From: Mesobacillus foraminis
GTDB lineage: Bacteria > Bacillota > Bacilli > Bacillales > Cytobacillaceae
Assembly: GCF_004340465.1 (NCBI RefSeq)
Contig: NZ_SLVV01000007.1
Location: forward strand, 124,001-188,000
DNA length: 64,000 bases
Reading direction: 5' to 3'
Below the pieces are notes generated by a model. The model was given only the letters and a program-made list of their open reading frames with translations, had not been told where the DNA came from and ran no database searches. The position numbers were made by a program, and so were the translations under genes. Positions 18,551 to 26,397 of the stretch are shown one piece after another; the stretch's first letter is position 1; the number at the start of each line of letters is the position of its first letter.

Positions 18551-19012
18551 TTGGGATATGAACCATTTCTATTTTTAGGATTATTACTAGTCATTGCTCT
18601 GATTGCAAAGAATCAGTCACTCATCATTGCCGTTATCCTTTTGCTTATCTTGAAGATATCGGGGCTTGATTCCAAGGGATTCTCTTTTATCCAAAGCAAG
18701 GGAATCAACTGGGGTGTGACCGTCATAACCATTGCCGTTCTCGCGCCGATAGCGAGCGGGGAAATAGGTTTTAAAGATCTTTCGGGAGCTTTTAAATCTC
18801 CATATGCATGGATTGCCTTAATATCGGGAATTCTTGTCGCCCTCCTTGCCAAAGGCGGTGTGACGTTGCTCTCTGAGGATCCCCATATTACTACCGCATT
18901 GGTGCTTGGGACCATTCTTGCTGTTTCTTTGTTCAAGGGTGTGGCAGTAGGCCCGCTGATTGGTGCTGGAATTGCGTATGCGGCAATGAAATTATATGAG
19001 TTTATTAGATAG
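18551..19012 (+). CDS. ytwI: DUF441 membrane protein YtwI
   Basis: A 153-residue protein with four to five transmembrane segments (about 4-22, 24-42, 55-73, 85-105, 112-135), matching the DUF441/YtwI family of unknown function found beside citZ in Bacillus. I chose TTG 18551 because AAGGGTGA lies about 5 nt before it; the GTG at 18542 is part of that ribosome site. The next 360 bp hold the citZ control region. Confidence 0.85.
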   Translation: MGYEPFLFLGLLLVIALIAKNQSLIIAVILLLILKISGLDSKGFSFIQSKGINWGVTVITIAVLAPIASGEIGFKDLSGAFKSPYAWIALISGILVALLAKGGVTLLSEDPHITTALVLGTILAVSLFKGVAVGPLIGAGIAYAAMKLYEFIR

Positions 19013-19034
19013 TTTTTTTTCTTAAGATAATATT

Positions 19035-19048
19035 TTTAAACGTTTTGT
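19035..19048 (+). promoter_or_regulatory. cre-like site upstream of the citZ promoter
   Basis: TTTAAACGTTTTGT matches 12 of 14 positions of the CcpA consensus TGWAARCGYTWNCW. It lies just upstream of the -35 at 19059. Confidence 0.4.
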
Positions 19049-19058
19049 GTACTTTTCG

Positions 19059-19087
19059 TTCACAAAAGTCAGAGAATTGTTTATAAT
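19059..19087 (+). promoter_or_regulatory. Sigma-A promoter upstream of citZ
   Basis: TTCACA (19059-19064), 17 bp, TATAAT (19082-19087). Predicted transcript start near 19094, about 280 nt before the citZ start. A short hairpin with T run follows at 19129. Confidence 0.75.
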
Positions 19088-19128
19088 AGTACTTGGAATT
19101 ATCCTTACCCTTCCTTTATAAAGGTTCT

Positions 19129-19149
19129 AAACCCGCTGTGGGTTTTTTA
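19129..19149 (+). terminator. Short terminator or attenuator in the citZ leader
   Basis: AAACCC-GCTGT-GGGTTTTTT: a 6-bp stem and a T run. It lies downstream of the strong promoter at 19059, so it would cut that transcript to about 50 nt unless bypassed. It could instead serve readthrough from ytwI. A 12-bp palindrome (CCTTTATAAAGG, 19113-19124) precedes it. Confidence 0.6.
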
Positions 19150-19161
19150 CTTAGGTTATAA

Positions 19162-19175
19162 TGAAAGCATTTTCT
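19162..19175 (+). promoter_or_regulatory. cre site in the citZ control region
   Basis: TGAAAGCATTTTCT matches 13 of 14 positions of TGWAARCGYTWNCW. It overlaps the last base of a second TATAAT at 19157-19162. CcpA repression of citZ is established in B. subtilis. Confidence 0.65.
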
Positions 19176-19372
19176 TTTTTTGTTTTGTTTCTGAGCAACC
19201 GCTCGGCCTACTGAAACACTGCGGAGGAAACATGGAAGGGCCGCCTGAAGGGCTTGATGGATAGATAAGTGTCAGAAATTTCATGTTTTCTGAAAGCTGT
19301 AATATTTGTTTCAGCTGTGAAAATAGACAAACGGGAAATGGGGAAATTTACCAGGAAAAGGAGAGATTTTGT

Positions 19373-20491
19373 ATGACAGTTACACGCGGTCTTGAGGGGA
19401 TAGTGGCAACAACCTCTTCCATCAGCTCCATCATTGACGACACTTTAACATATGTTGGATTCGACATCGATGATCTGGCTGAAAATGCAAGCTTTGAAGA
19501 AGTAATCTACCTATTATGGCATCGCAGGCTCCCTGTTGCTTCAGAGCTTGAAGAACTGAAAAAGCAGCTTGCCCAAAACATGGCTTTGCCACAAGAGGTG
19601 CTTGACCATTTTAAAATGTACCCAATTGACAAGGTTCACCCGATGGCTGCATTAAGGACTGCCGTATCACTTCTTGGGCTTTATGATAATGAAGCAGATA
19701 TAATGGATGAGGAAGCCAATTACCGTAAAGCAATCCGCCTGCAGGCAAAGATGCCTGCGATTGTAACGGCTTTTGCCCGTATACGCAAAGGGCTGGAACC
19801 GATCGCTCCAAGAGAAGACTTGAATTTTGCGGCAAATTTCCTCTACATGCTTTCCGGGAAAGACCCTGAGCCTATTGCAGTAGAGGCCTTCAATAAGGCA
19901 TTGGTTCTCCATGCAGATCACGAATTGAATGCTTCCACTTTCACTGCGCGGGTCTGTGTGGCTACACTTTCTGACGTTTATTCCGGAGTTACGTCCGCCA
20001 TTGGCGCACTGAAGGGCCCACTGCATGGCGGAGCAAATGAAGCAGTTATGAAAATGCTGAAGGAAATTGGCACGCTTGAAAATGTAGAGCCGTATATCCG
20101 CGGGAAACTTGCCAACAAAGAAAAGATCATGGGCTTTGGCCACAGGGTATATCGCAAGGGCGATCCTCGTGCCAAGCACTTGCGCTTAATGTCCCAAAAA
20201 CTTACAGAATTGACTGGAGAGCCGCACTGGTATCAGATGAGCACTGAAATTGAAGCGATCGTTACCGGCGAAAAGAACTTGCCTCCGAACGTTGATTTCT
20301 ATTCCGCATCTGTCTATCACAGTCTTGGAATAGATCATGACCTGTTCACCCCGATTTTTGCCGTAAGCCGTGTTTCAGGCTGGTTGGCCCATATACTTGA
20401 ACAATATGACAACAATCGCCTGATTCGTCCGCGTGCAGAATACAACGGTCCTGGGATGCAGCAGTATGTTGCAGTTGAATTAAGAGGTTAA
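19373..20491 (+). CDS. citZ: Citrate synthase
   Basis: Condenses acetyl-CoA and oxaloacetate to citrate, entry to the TCA cycle. The 372-residue length equals B. subtilis CitZ. Motifs include HADHELNAS, GPLHGGANE and GFGHRVYRKGDPRA, carrying the catalytic His residues and CoA-binding segments. I chose ATG 19373 behind AAAGGAGAG; the longer version from 19283 adds a Cys-rich stretch that relatives lack. First of the citZ-icd-mdh cluster, with promoter, cre sites and a structured leader upstream. Regulation by CcpA and CcpC is known in B. subtilis; only the cre sites are visible here. Confidence 0.97.
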   Translation: MTVTRGLEGIVATTSSISSIIDDTLTYVGFDIDDLAENASFEEVIYLLWHRRLPVASELEELKKQLAQNMALPQEVLDHFKMYPIDKVHPMAALRTAVSLLGLYDNEADIMDEEANYRKAIRLQAKMPAIVTAFARIRKGLEPIAPREDLNFAANFLYMLSGKDPEPIAVEAFNKALVLHADHELNASTFTARVCVATLSDVYSGVTSAIGALKGPLHGGANEAVMKMLKEIGTLENVEPYIRGKLANKEKIMGFGHRVYRKGDPRAKHLRLMSQKLTELTGEPHWYQMSTEIEAIVTGEKNLPPNVDFYSASVYHSLGIDHDLFTPIFAVSRVSGWLAHILEQYDNNRLIRPRAEYNGPGMQQYVAVELRG

Positions 20492-20504
20492 TAGTTTACT
20501 GCAT

Positions 20505-20533
20505 TTTACTTTTTCGTAAAAAATTGTTCTAAT
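20505..20533 (+). promoter_or_regulatory. Possible sigma-A promoter and structured leader of icd
   Basis: TTTACT (20505-20510), 17 bp, TCTAAT (20528-20533). The following ~130-nt leader can form two hairpins: one closing GCACTT with AAGTGC (20555-20590), another GGAAGGC with GCCTTCC (20607-20639). Neither has a T run, so they are more likely stability or protein-binding structures than terminators. Confidence 0.45.
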
Positions 20534-20668
20534 AGAGTAGAGCATGACTGAGAGGCACTTCTAAAAAGGAAGGTCTTTTGGGAAAAGTGCTGAAGCTAAA
20601 TGGGGATGGAAGGCAGGAATGCCAGATACCGCCTTCCGACCCTTGATTAATTGGAGGGAGACATAGAT

Positions 20669-21940
20669 ATGACACAAGGCGAAAAAATCACTGTAAAAAA
20701 CGGAGTTCTAAACGTACCAAACAACCCAATCGTTCCATTTATTGAAGGAGACGGAACAGGTCCCGACATTTGGGCTTCGGCTTCAAGAGTTCTGGATGCA
20801 GCAGTTGAAAAGGCTTATAAGGGTGAACGCAAGCTGGTCTGGAAAGAAGTCCTTGCCGGTGAAAAAGCATTCAATCAGACTGGTGAATGGCTTCCGTCTG
20901 AAACGCTTGACGTAATTAATGAATATCTTATCGCCATCAAAGGACCGCTTACAACCCCTATCGGCGGCGGAATCCGTTCATTGAACGTTGCACTTCGCCA
21001 GGAATTGGATCTGTTTGTATGCCTGCGCCCTGTCCGCTGGTTTGAAGGAGTTCCTTCCCCGGTTAAACGCCCGCAAGATACAGACATGGTTATTTTCCGT
21101 GAAAATACTGAAGACATCTATGCAGGGATTGAATATGCAAAAGGCTCTGATGAAGTCAAAAAATTAATTTCTTTCCTTCAAAATGAAATGGGTGCTAACA
21201 AAATCCGGTTCCCAGAGACTTCCGGGATTGGAATCAAGCCGGTTTCAGAGGAAGGTACAAGCCGTCTAGTGCGTGCCGCTATCGAGTATGCAATCAAAGA
21301 AGGCCGCAAATCTGTAACATTGGTACATAAAGGCAATATCATGAAGTTTACTGAAGGTGCATTCAAGAACTGGGGATATGAGCTTGCCGAAAAAGAATAT
21401 GGGGATAAAGTATTTACTTGGGCTCAATATGACCGCATCAAAGATGAACAAGGAACGGAAGCTGCAAATGCTGCACAATCCGAAGCGGAAGCGGCTGGCA
21501 AAATCATCGTAAAAGATGCGATTGCTGATATCTTCCTGCAACAGATTCTTACTCGTCCAAAAGAGTTCGATGTTGTTGCTACAATGAACTTGAACGGCGA
21601 CTATATTTCCGATGCTCTTGCTGCACAGGTTGGCGGAATCGGCATCGCTCCTGGAGCGAACATCAACTATGAAACTGGACATGCGATTTTTGAAGCAACG
21701 CATGGCACAGCTCCAAAATATGCTGGATTGGATAAGGTAAACCCATCTTCTGTCATTCTTTCAGGAGTTCTATTATTGGAGCACCTTGGCTGGACAGAAG
21801 CAGCTAACATGATTGTAAAATCAATGGAAAATACGATTGCTTCCAAAGTGGTTACTTATGACTTTGCCCGCTTAATGGAAGGTGCGACAGAAGTTAAATG
21901 TTCTGAATTTGGGGATGAACTGATCAAGAACATGCAATAA
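20669..21940 (+). CDS. icd: Isocitrate dehydrogenase (NADP+)
   Basis: Oxidatively decarboxylates isocitrate to 2-oxoglutarate with NADP. The 423 residues match B. subtilis Icd exactly in length. S104 in [15 protein letters not shown] is the substrate-binding serine that is phosphorylated in enteric bacteria. [19 protein letters not shown] and [11 protein letters not shown] carry metal and NADP contacts. Start at ATG 20669 behind GGAGGGAG; the TTG at 20651 overlaps that site. Followed by a hairpin without T run, then mdh. Confidence 0.97.
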   Translation: MTQGEKITVKNGVLNVPNNPIVPFIEGDGTGPDIWASASRVLDAAVEKAYKGERKLVWKEVLAGEKAFNQTGEWLPSETLDVINEYLIAIKGPLTTPIGGGIRSLNVALRQELDLFVCLRPVRWFEGVPSPVKRPQDTDMVIFRENTEDIYAGIEYAKGSDEVKKLISFLQNEMGANKIRFPETSGIGIKPVSEEGTSRLVRAAIEYAIKEGRKSVTLVHKGNIMKFTEGAFKNWGYELAEKEYGDKVFTWAQYDRIKDEQGTEAANAAQSEAEAAGKIIVKDAIADIFLQQILTRPKEFDVVATMNLNGDYISDALAAQVGGIGIAPGANINYETGHAIFEATHGTAPKYAGLDKVNPSSVILSGVLLLEHLGWTEAANMIVKSMENTIASKVVTYDFARLMEGATEVKCSEFGDELIKNMQ

Positions 21941-21950
21941 GTTTATAGCA

Positions 21951-21974
21951 AGGGCTATTCTTATGAATAGCCCT
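21951..21974 (+). other. Hairpin between icd and mdh
   Basis: Perfect 10-bp stem AGGGCTATTC / GAATAGCCCT with a TTAT loop. No T run follows (CTCTATATAT), so it may be a weak terminator or a 3'-end stabiliser that tunes icd against mdh. Confidence 0.6.
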
Positions 21975-22054
21975 CTCTATATATAGATTCAGCAAGATTG
22001 CATACAGGCTTTGAGATTTTAAGATTTTTAATACCCTTATTAGGAGGATGCATT

Positions 22055-22993
22055 ATGTCTTTGAATCGAAAAAAGGTATCTGTAATTGGTGGTGGCTTCA
22101 CAGGAGCTACAACTGCATTTTTACTTGCTCAAAAGGAACTTGGCAACATTGTATTGGTCGATATCCCTCAAATGGAGAATCCAACAAAAGGAAAGGCTCT
22201 TGATATGCTGGAAGCAAGCCCTGTTCAAGGGTTTGACGCAACCATCACTGGAACTTCAAATTACGAAGATACCAGGGATTCCGATGTTGTTGTCATTACT
22301 GCAGGGATTGCCCGCAAGCCTGGAATGAGCCGTGACGACCTGGTCCAGACGAATCAAAAGGTTATGAAAAGTGTAACTAGGGAGATAGTGAAGTATTCTC
22401 CAAACTGCCATATCATTGTTTTGACAAATCCGGTTGATGCCATGACCTACACTGTGTTTAAGGAGTCCGGATTTCCGAAGAACCGTGTAATTGGCCAATC
22501 CGGCGTATTGGATACAGCCCGTTTCCGCACGTTCGTTTCCCAGGAATTAAATGTGTCCGTAAAAGACATTACAGGATTTGTATTGGGCGGCCATGGAGAC
22601 GATATGGTTCCACTCGTACGCTACTCTTATGCAGGCGGAATTCCATTGGAAACCTTAATTCCAAAGGATCGCCTCGATGCGATTGTAGAACGCACACGAA
22701 AGGGCGGCGGAGAAATTGTCAATCTTCTCGGAAACGGCAGCGCCTATTATGCCCCTGCAGCTTCCCTGGTTGAAATGGTCGAGGCTATCGTAAAGGACCA
22801 GCGCCGTGTGCTCCCGTCCATTGCCTACCTTGAAGGAGAATATGGTTACGAAGGAATCTACCTGGGCGTCCCTACAATTTTAGGCGCCGATGGAATCGAA
22901 AAAGTAATTGAACTTGACCTTACAGCCGATGAAAAAGCAGCACTGGATAAGTCTGCAGAGGCTGTTCGAAATGTAATGGGCGTTCTGGCTTAG
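22055..22993 (+). CDS. mdh: Malate dehydrogenase (LDH-like)
   Basis: Oxidises malate to oxaloacetate with NAD. 312 residues. The Rossmann motif [11 protein letters not shown] is at 9-19, [16 protein letters not shown] contains the substrate-binding arginines, and [10 protein letters not shown] contains the catalytic His. Belongs to the lactate dehydrogenase-like MDH type of Bacillus. ATG 22055 follows a TTAGGAGGATG site; the longer version from 21998 is rejected. Ends at a strong terminator, closing the TCA cluster. Confidence 0.97.
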   Translation: MSLNRKKVSVIGGGFTGATTAFLLAQKELGNIVLVDIPQMENPTKGKALDMLEASPVQGFDATITGTSNYEDTRDSDVVVITAGIARKPGMSRDDLVQTNQKVMKSVTREIVKYSPNCHIIVLTNPVDAMTYTVFKESGFPKNRVIGQSGVLDTARFRTFVSQELNVSVKDITGFVLGGHGDDMVPLVRYSYAGGIPLETLIPKDRLDAIVERTRKGGGEIVNLLGNGSAYYAPAASLVEMVEAIVKDQRRVLPSIAYLEGEYGYEGIYLGVPTILGADGIEKVIELDLTADEKAALDKSAEAVRNVMGVLA

Positions 22994-23013
22994 ATATCTC
23001 TTTATAGCAGTAC

Positions 23014-23041
23014 AAAAATCGGGGCTTTCCCCGATTTTTTT
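23014..23041 (+). terminator. Terminator after mdh
   Basis: Stem AAAAATCGGGG / CCCCGATTTTT with a CTTT loop and seven T. Confidence 0.9.
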
Positions 23042-23074
23042 GCAAGAATGATGTATTAGCAAAATGGAGATAAA

Positions 23075-23566
23075 ATGGGGGATTACGGCATGTTACTTGG
23101 AAGAAAGCGGAAGATTGGGAGAATGATTGAGGATATGTCGGTGGGGGAGAAACTCACTTTAACCGAAAAGATCGAAGATAAGGAACTCTTGCTGTACCTT
23201 GGATTAACCAATGATTCAAACCCTTTGTTCATTCAACATGACTATGCCTCCCAGACTCCTCACAAGAAACCAATCGTACCTTCTATCATGCTTACAGGCA
23301 TTGTCAATTCAGCTGTATCAAAGTATTTGCCTGGTCCAGGAAGTTATATTCTCAGGCAAGAGGTTGAATTTTTAAAACCTGTTTATCACTATGAGACCAT
23401 CCAGTTTCTTATGGAAGTAACAGAGGTCAATCGCAGCAGCCGCACGGTGGAGATTTCCTTTTGTGCCACCAACGGAAACAGCGAAGAAGCTATAAGAGGG
23501 AAAATGCTGGTTTGCCCGCCTTCCCCTCCTCGGACCGATGATGGCCTGGCACTGGAAAACTTTTAA
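23075..23566 (+). CDS. MaoC-like hotdog-fold protein
   Basis: A 163-residue single-domain protein resembling the MaoC/(R)-hydratase hotdog family. Family-like features are the TNDSNPLF segment (about 49-56) and HKKPIVPSIMLTGIV (about 68-82), the usual place of the hydratase motif. The catalytic Asp-His pair of true enoyl-CoA hydratases is not clearly preserved, so the activity is open. The start may be ATG 23075 (GGAGAT site) or ATG 23090 (GGGGG site). Flanked on both sides by terminators, so it is probably its own transcript. Its place between mdh and phoP is not in my memory of B. subtilis. Confidence 0.75.
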   Translation: MGDYGMLLGRKRKIGRMIEDMSVGEKLTLTEKIEDKELLLYLGLTNDSNPLFIQHDYASQTPHKKPIVPSIMLTGIVNSAVSKYLPGPGSYILRQEVEFLKPVYHYETIQFLMEVTEVNRSSRTVEISFCATNGNSEEAIRGKMLVCPPSPPRTDDGLALENF

Positions 23567-23576
23567 AAAAATAGGA

Positions 23577-23605
23577 GAGATGCACTATTTTAGTGCATCT
23601 CTTTT
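23577..23605 (+). terminator. Terminator after the MaoC-like gene
   Basis: Perfect 11-bp stem GAGATGCACTA / TAGTGCATCTC with a TTT loop and a short T run. The T run overlaps the -35 of the phoP promoter. Confidence 0.85.
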
Positions 23606-23631
23606 ACGTTATTTAGTTTTCAGTTTATAAT
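23603..23631 (+). promoter_or_regulatory. Promoter of phoPR
   Basis: TTTACG (23603-23608), 17 bp, TATAAT (23626-23631). TTTACG, TTAGTT (23613) and TTTATA (23624) are spaced 10 and 11 bp apart and could form a degenerate Pho box for autoregulation, but the match is poor. Confidence 0.65.
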
Positions 23632-23682
23632 TGAAGAGATGATTGGATGAATAGGGGTAATACAAGACACTTGGAGGATCCT

Positions 23683-24396
23683 ATGAAAAAAGTATTAGTA
23701 GTGGATGATGAGCAATCCATCGTAACATTGCTTCAATATAACCTCGAACAATCAGGTTATGAAGTTATGACTGCATCAGATGGGGAAGAAGGGAAAAATC
23801 TCGCTATCGCTGAAAAACCAGATTTAATAATCCTGGATTTAATGCTGCCAAAGCTTGATGGAATTGAAGTGTGCAAGATACTTCGTCAAGATCGGATTAT
23901 GACTCCAATTTTGATGCTCACAGCTAAGGATGATGAGTTTGACAAGATTCTGGGCCTTGAGCTTGGTGCCGACGACTATATGACCAAGCCATTTAGCCCC
24001 CGTGAGGTAACAGCAAGGGTGAAGGCCATTCTTCGCCGAACACAGGCGAATCCTGAACCGGTATCGGAAGAGGAGGAAAAAGCTGAAAAGATTGTATTGG
24101 GAGAGCTGAAAATATTACCTGAATACTACGAGGCTTATTTCAAAGGGGAACTTTTGGAGTGCACACCAAAAGAATTTGAACTGCTTCTCTACCTGGCGCA
24201 GCATAAAGGGAGAGTATTGACCAGGGATCAATTATTGAGTGCCGTCTGGAATTATGATTTTGCGGGCGATTCGAGGATCGTTGATGTACATATTAGCCAC
24301 TTAAGGGAGAAAATTGAAAAGAATACAAAGAAACCAGAATATATTAAAACAATCCGGGGATTGGGATATAAGCTTGAGGAACCGAAAGGCGAATGA
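23683..24396 (+). CDS. phoP: Phosphate-response regulator PhoP
   Basis: OmpR-family response regulator (237 residues) that, when phosphorylated by PhoR under phosphate limitation, binds TTAACA-like direct repeats. Receiver domain about 1-120 with D8/D9, phosphoacceptor D52 (ILDLMLP) and K in MTKPF near 102. Winged-helix DNA-binding domain about 140-235, ending YIKTIRGLGYKLEEP. ATG 23683 lies behind TTGGAGGATC; the in-frame extension from 23647 is rejected. The stop overlaps the phoR start by 4 nt (ATGA), giving coupled translation. A four-repeat Pho box lies just after phoR. Confidence 0.96.
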   Translation: MKKVLVVDDEQSIVTLLQYNLEQSGYEVMTASDGEEGKNLAIAEKPDLIILDLMLPKLDGIEVCKILRQDRIMTPILMLTAKDDEFDKILGLELGADDYMTKPFSPREVTARVKAILRRTQANPEPVSEEEEKAEKIVLGELKILPEYYEAYFKGELLECTPKEFELLLYLAQHKGRVLTRDQLLSAVWNYDFAGDSRIVDVHISHLREKIEKNTKKPEYIKTIRGLGYKLEEPKGE

Positions 24397-26162
24397 CGAA
24401 ATACCGGACGCGGCTGCTTGTTGGCCTTATTTCTTTAATCATAATTGTTCTTCTGGGTCTGGGTCTGGTACTTGGCCAGCTTTTTAAGACGTATTATCTG
24501 AACACCTTTCATGAACGATTAAAAAAGGAAACAGAGATGCTATCCGTTTATATTGAGGAAGATGGCGGCTTAAGTACATTGAACAGGCAGGAAATCAGTT
24601 CCATGGCCGAAATTCTTAATGCACGAATCACCATCTCAGACGATAATGCGAATGTATTAGTAGATACAGGTGCTGCGGCGGACTCTGCTACGATCGAACT
24701 TCACCGGGAAGTCATCCGGGACATCGTATTAGAAGGGAAAAAAGATAACGATACGGAGAAATTTTTCTCGAGGGCGGAACAACAATATTATTGGGAGCCG
24801 CTAAGTCTGAACGGAGATAAAGAAGGGTATATTTTTCTTACAACAAAAATCAGTGAACTGAGAAATGCCTACAGCCAAATTTGGTGGATTCTCAGCATCA
24901 GCCTTGGACTTGCCCTTGCCATTATTATATTATTGGGCACCAAGATCGCTTCGAGATATACCAAACCAATTGAGGCTGCCACAAATGTGGCTATTGAACT
25001 TGCAAAGGGCAATTACCGGGCAAGAACTTATGAGGATCATATAGATGAAACGGGCATGCTGAGCGCTTCAATAAATATTCTGGCCCGTAACCTGCAGGAA
25101 TTGGTTAAATCCCATGAAATGCAGCAGGACAGGCTCAGCACGCTGATCGAAAACATGGGAAGCGGCTTAATCCTGATTGATAGCCGAGGATATATCAATT
25201 TAATTAACAGGCCTTATAAGGAACTATTCAATGTAAATCCTGCCGAGTACTTATACAGACTGTATCATGAAGTCATTCAGCATCAGGAAATAAGCTCGTT
25301 AATTGAAGAGATCTTTATGACTGAGCAAAAGACCAGGAAACAGACGGTCCTGTCACTTTCTATTGAAAGAAGATATTTTGAAGTTTACGGCGCACCCATA
25401 ATTGGCACAAATAATGTCTGGAAAGGGGTCCTGCTGGTTTTCCATGACATTACGGAGCTAAAAAAGCTTGAACAGATGCGAAAGGATTTTGTCGCTAACG
25501 TCTCCCATGAACTGAAAACACCGATTACATCTATAAAAGGTTTTTCAGAAACACTCCTCGACGGAGCGATGCATGATCAAAAGGCACTCGAAGCCTTTCT
25601 CTCCATCATTCTGAAGGAAAGCAACAGGCTTCAGTCATTGATTCAGGATCTGCTGGACCTATCCAAGATAGAACAGCATGGCTTCAAGCTGGTGGTAGCG
25701 GAATTGAATGTACATGAACAAATATCAGACGTTCTTACCATGCTAAAAGGAAAGATGGATGAAAAAGATATCCGGCTTGATTTTAATGACGGCAACAGCA
25801 GCCTTTCGATTGAGGGTGATCCAGACCGGTTGAAACAGGTGTTCATCAATATTATCAATAACGCGATTAATTATACTCCAAGCGGAGGGAATATCTCCAT
25901 CACCATTCTGAATCAGCAAAAGCATGTTGCAGTACTTGTTAAAGATACCGGGATCGGGATTGAGAGGGATGAAATTCCCAGGATATTTGAGCGCTTCTAC
26001 CGTGTTGACAAGGCTAGGACAAGGAATTCCGGAGGGACCGGCCTTGGTCTGGCTATTGTTAAACATATTATTGAGGCTCATAAAGGCAGCATTGAAGTAA
26101 ACAGTGAAGTTGGAAAAGGGACGGTTTTCACCATTAAGCTTCTCAAACAATTCCCAGGCTGA
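24393..26162 (+). CDS. phoR: Phosphate-sensing histidine kinase PhoR
   Basis: Membrane histidine kinase partner of PhoP (589 residues). Order: TM1 (about 9-30), extracellular sensor domain (about 31-160), TM2 (about 164-186), HAMP (about 187-240), PAS (about 245-355), HisKA with H372 in VSHELKTP, and HATPase with DTGIGI and SGGTGLGLAIV near the end. Starts within the phoP stop. No terminator lies immediately after it; instead a Pho box begins about 20 bp past the stop. Confidence 0.95.
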   Translation: MTKYRTRLLVGLISLIIIVLLGLGLVLGQLFKTYYLNTFHERLKKETEMLSVYIEEDGGLSTLNRQEISSMAEILNARITISDDNANVLVDTGAAADSATIELHREVIRDIVLEGKKDNDTEKFFSRAEQQYYWEPLSLNGDKEGYIFLTTKISELRNAYSQIWWILSISLGLALAIIILLGTKIASRYTKPIEAATNVAIELAKGNYRARTYEDHIDETGMLSASINILARNLQELVKSHEMQQDRLSTLIENMGSGLILIDSRGYINLINRPYKELFNVNPAEYLYRLYHEVIQHQEISSLIEEIFMTEQKTRKQTVLSLSIERRYFEVYGAPIIGTNNVWKGVLLVFHDITELKKLEQMRKDFVANVSHELKTPITSIKGFSETLLDGAMHDQKALEAFLSIILKESNRLQSLIQDLLDLSKIEQHGFKLVVAELNVHEQISDVLTMLKGKMDEKDIRLDFNDGNSSLSIEGDPDRLKQVFINIINNAINYTPSGGNISITILNQQKHVAVLVKDTGIGIERDEIPRIFERFYRVDKARTRNSGGTGLGLAIVKHIIEAHKGSIEVNSEVGKGTVFTIKLLKQFPG

Positions 26163-26179
26163 CGGACTGGGAAAGGGAT

Positions 26180-26244
26180 TTATCCATAAATTTACACTTT
26201 TTTTACAAGGAATTTATGAATTCTTAACACTCCCTTGTTATGCT
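26180..26244 (+). promoter_or_regulatory. Pho box and extended -10 promoter downstream of phoR
   Basis: Direct repeats TTTACA (26191), TTTACA (26202), TTTATG (26213) and TTAACA (26224) are exactly 11 bp apart; TTATCC at 26180 is a weaker fifth unit. A TGTTATGCT extended -10 follows (26236-26244). With a start near 26251 the repeats cover about -60 to -22, as in PhoP-activated promoters, on the coding strand. Only a ~60-nt transcript precedes the next terminator. Confidence 0.75.
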
Positions 26245-26282
26245 GTAAGTGAAAACCCCTTCATCCAAGATTACGAAAAAAG

Positions 26283-26313
26283 GACGCGAGCAGACCCCGC
26301 TCGTGTCTTTTTT
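26283..26313 (+). terminator. Terminator downstream of the Pho box
   Basis: Stem GACGCGAGC / GCTCGTGTC (one G-T wobble) and a T-rich tail. Ends phoR readthrough and the predicted short Pho-box transcript. Confidence 0.85.
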
Positions 26314-26397
26314 TCTTTGTTTCCATTTTATTGAAACCTTTCAGCCGCATTTACCGTATTAACGCTATAGAGAAAACAGAAAGAAGGGGTGTAAATG

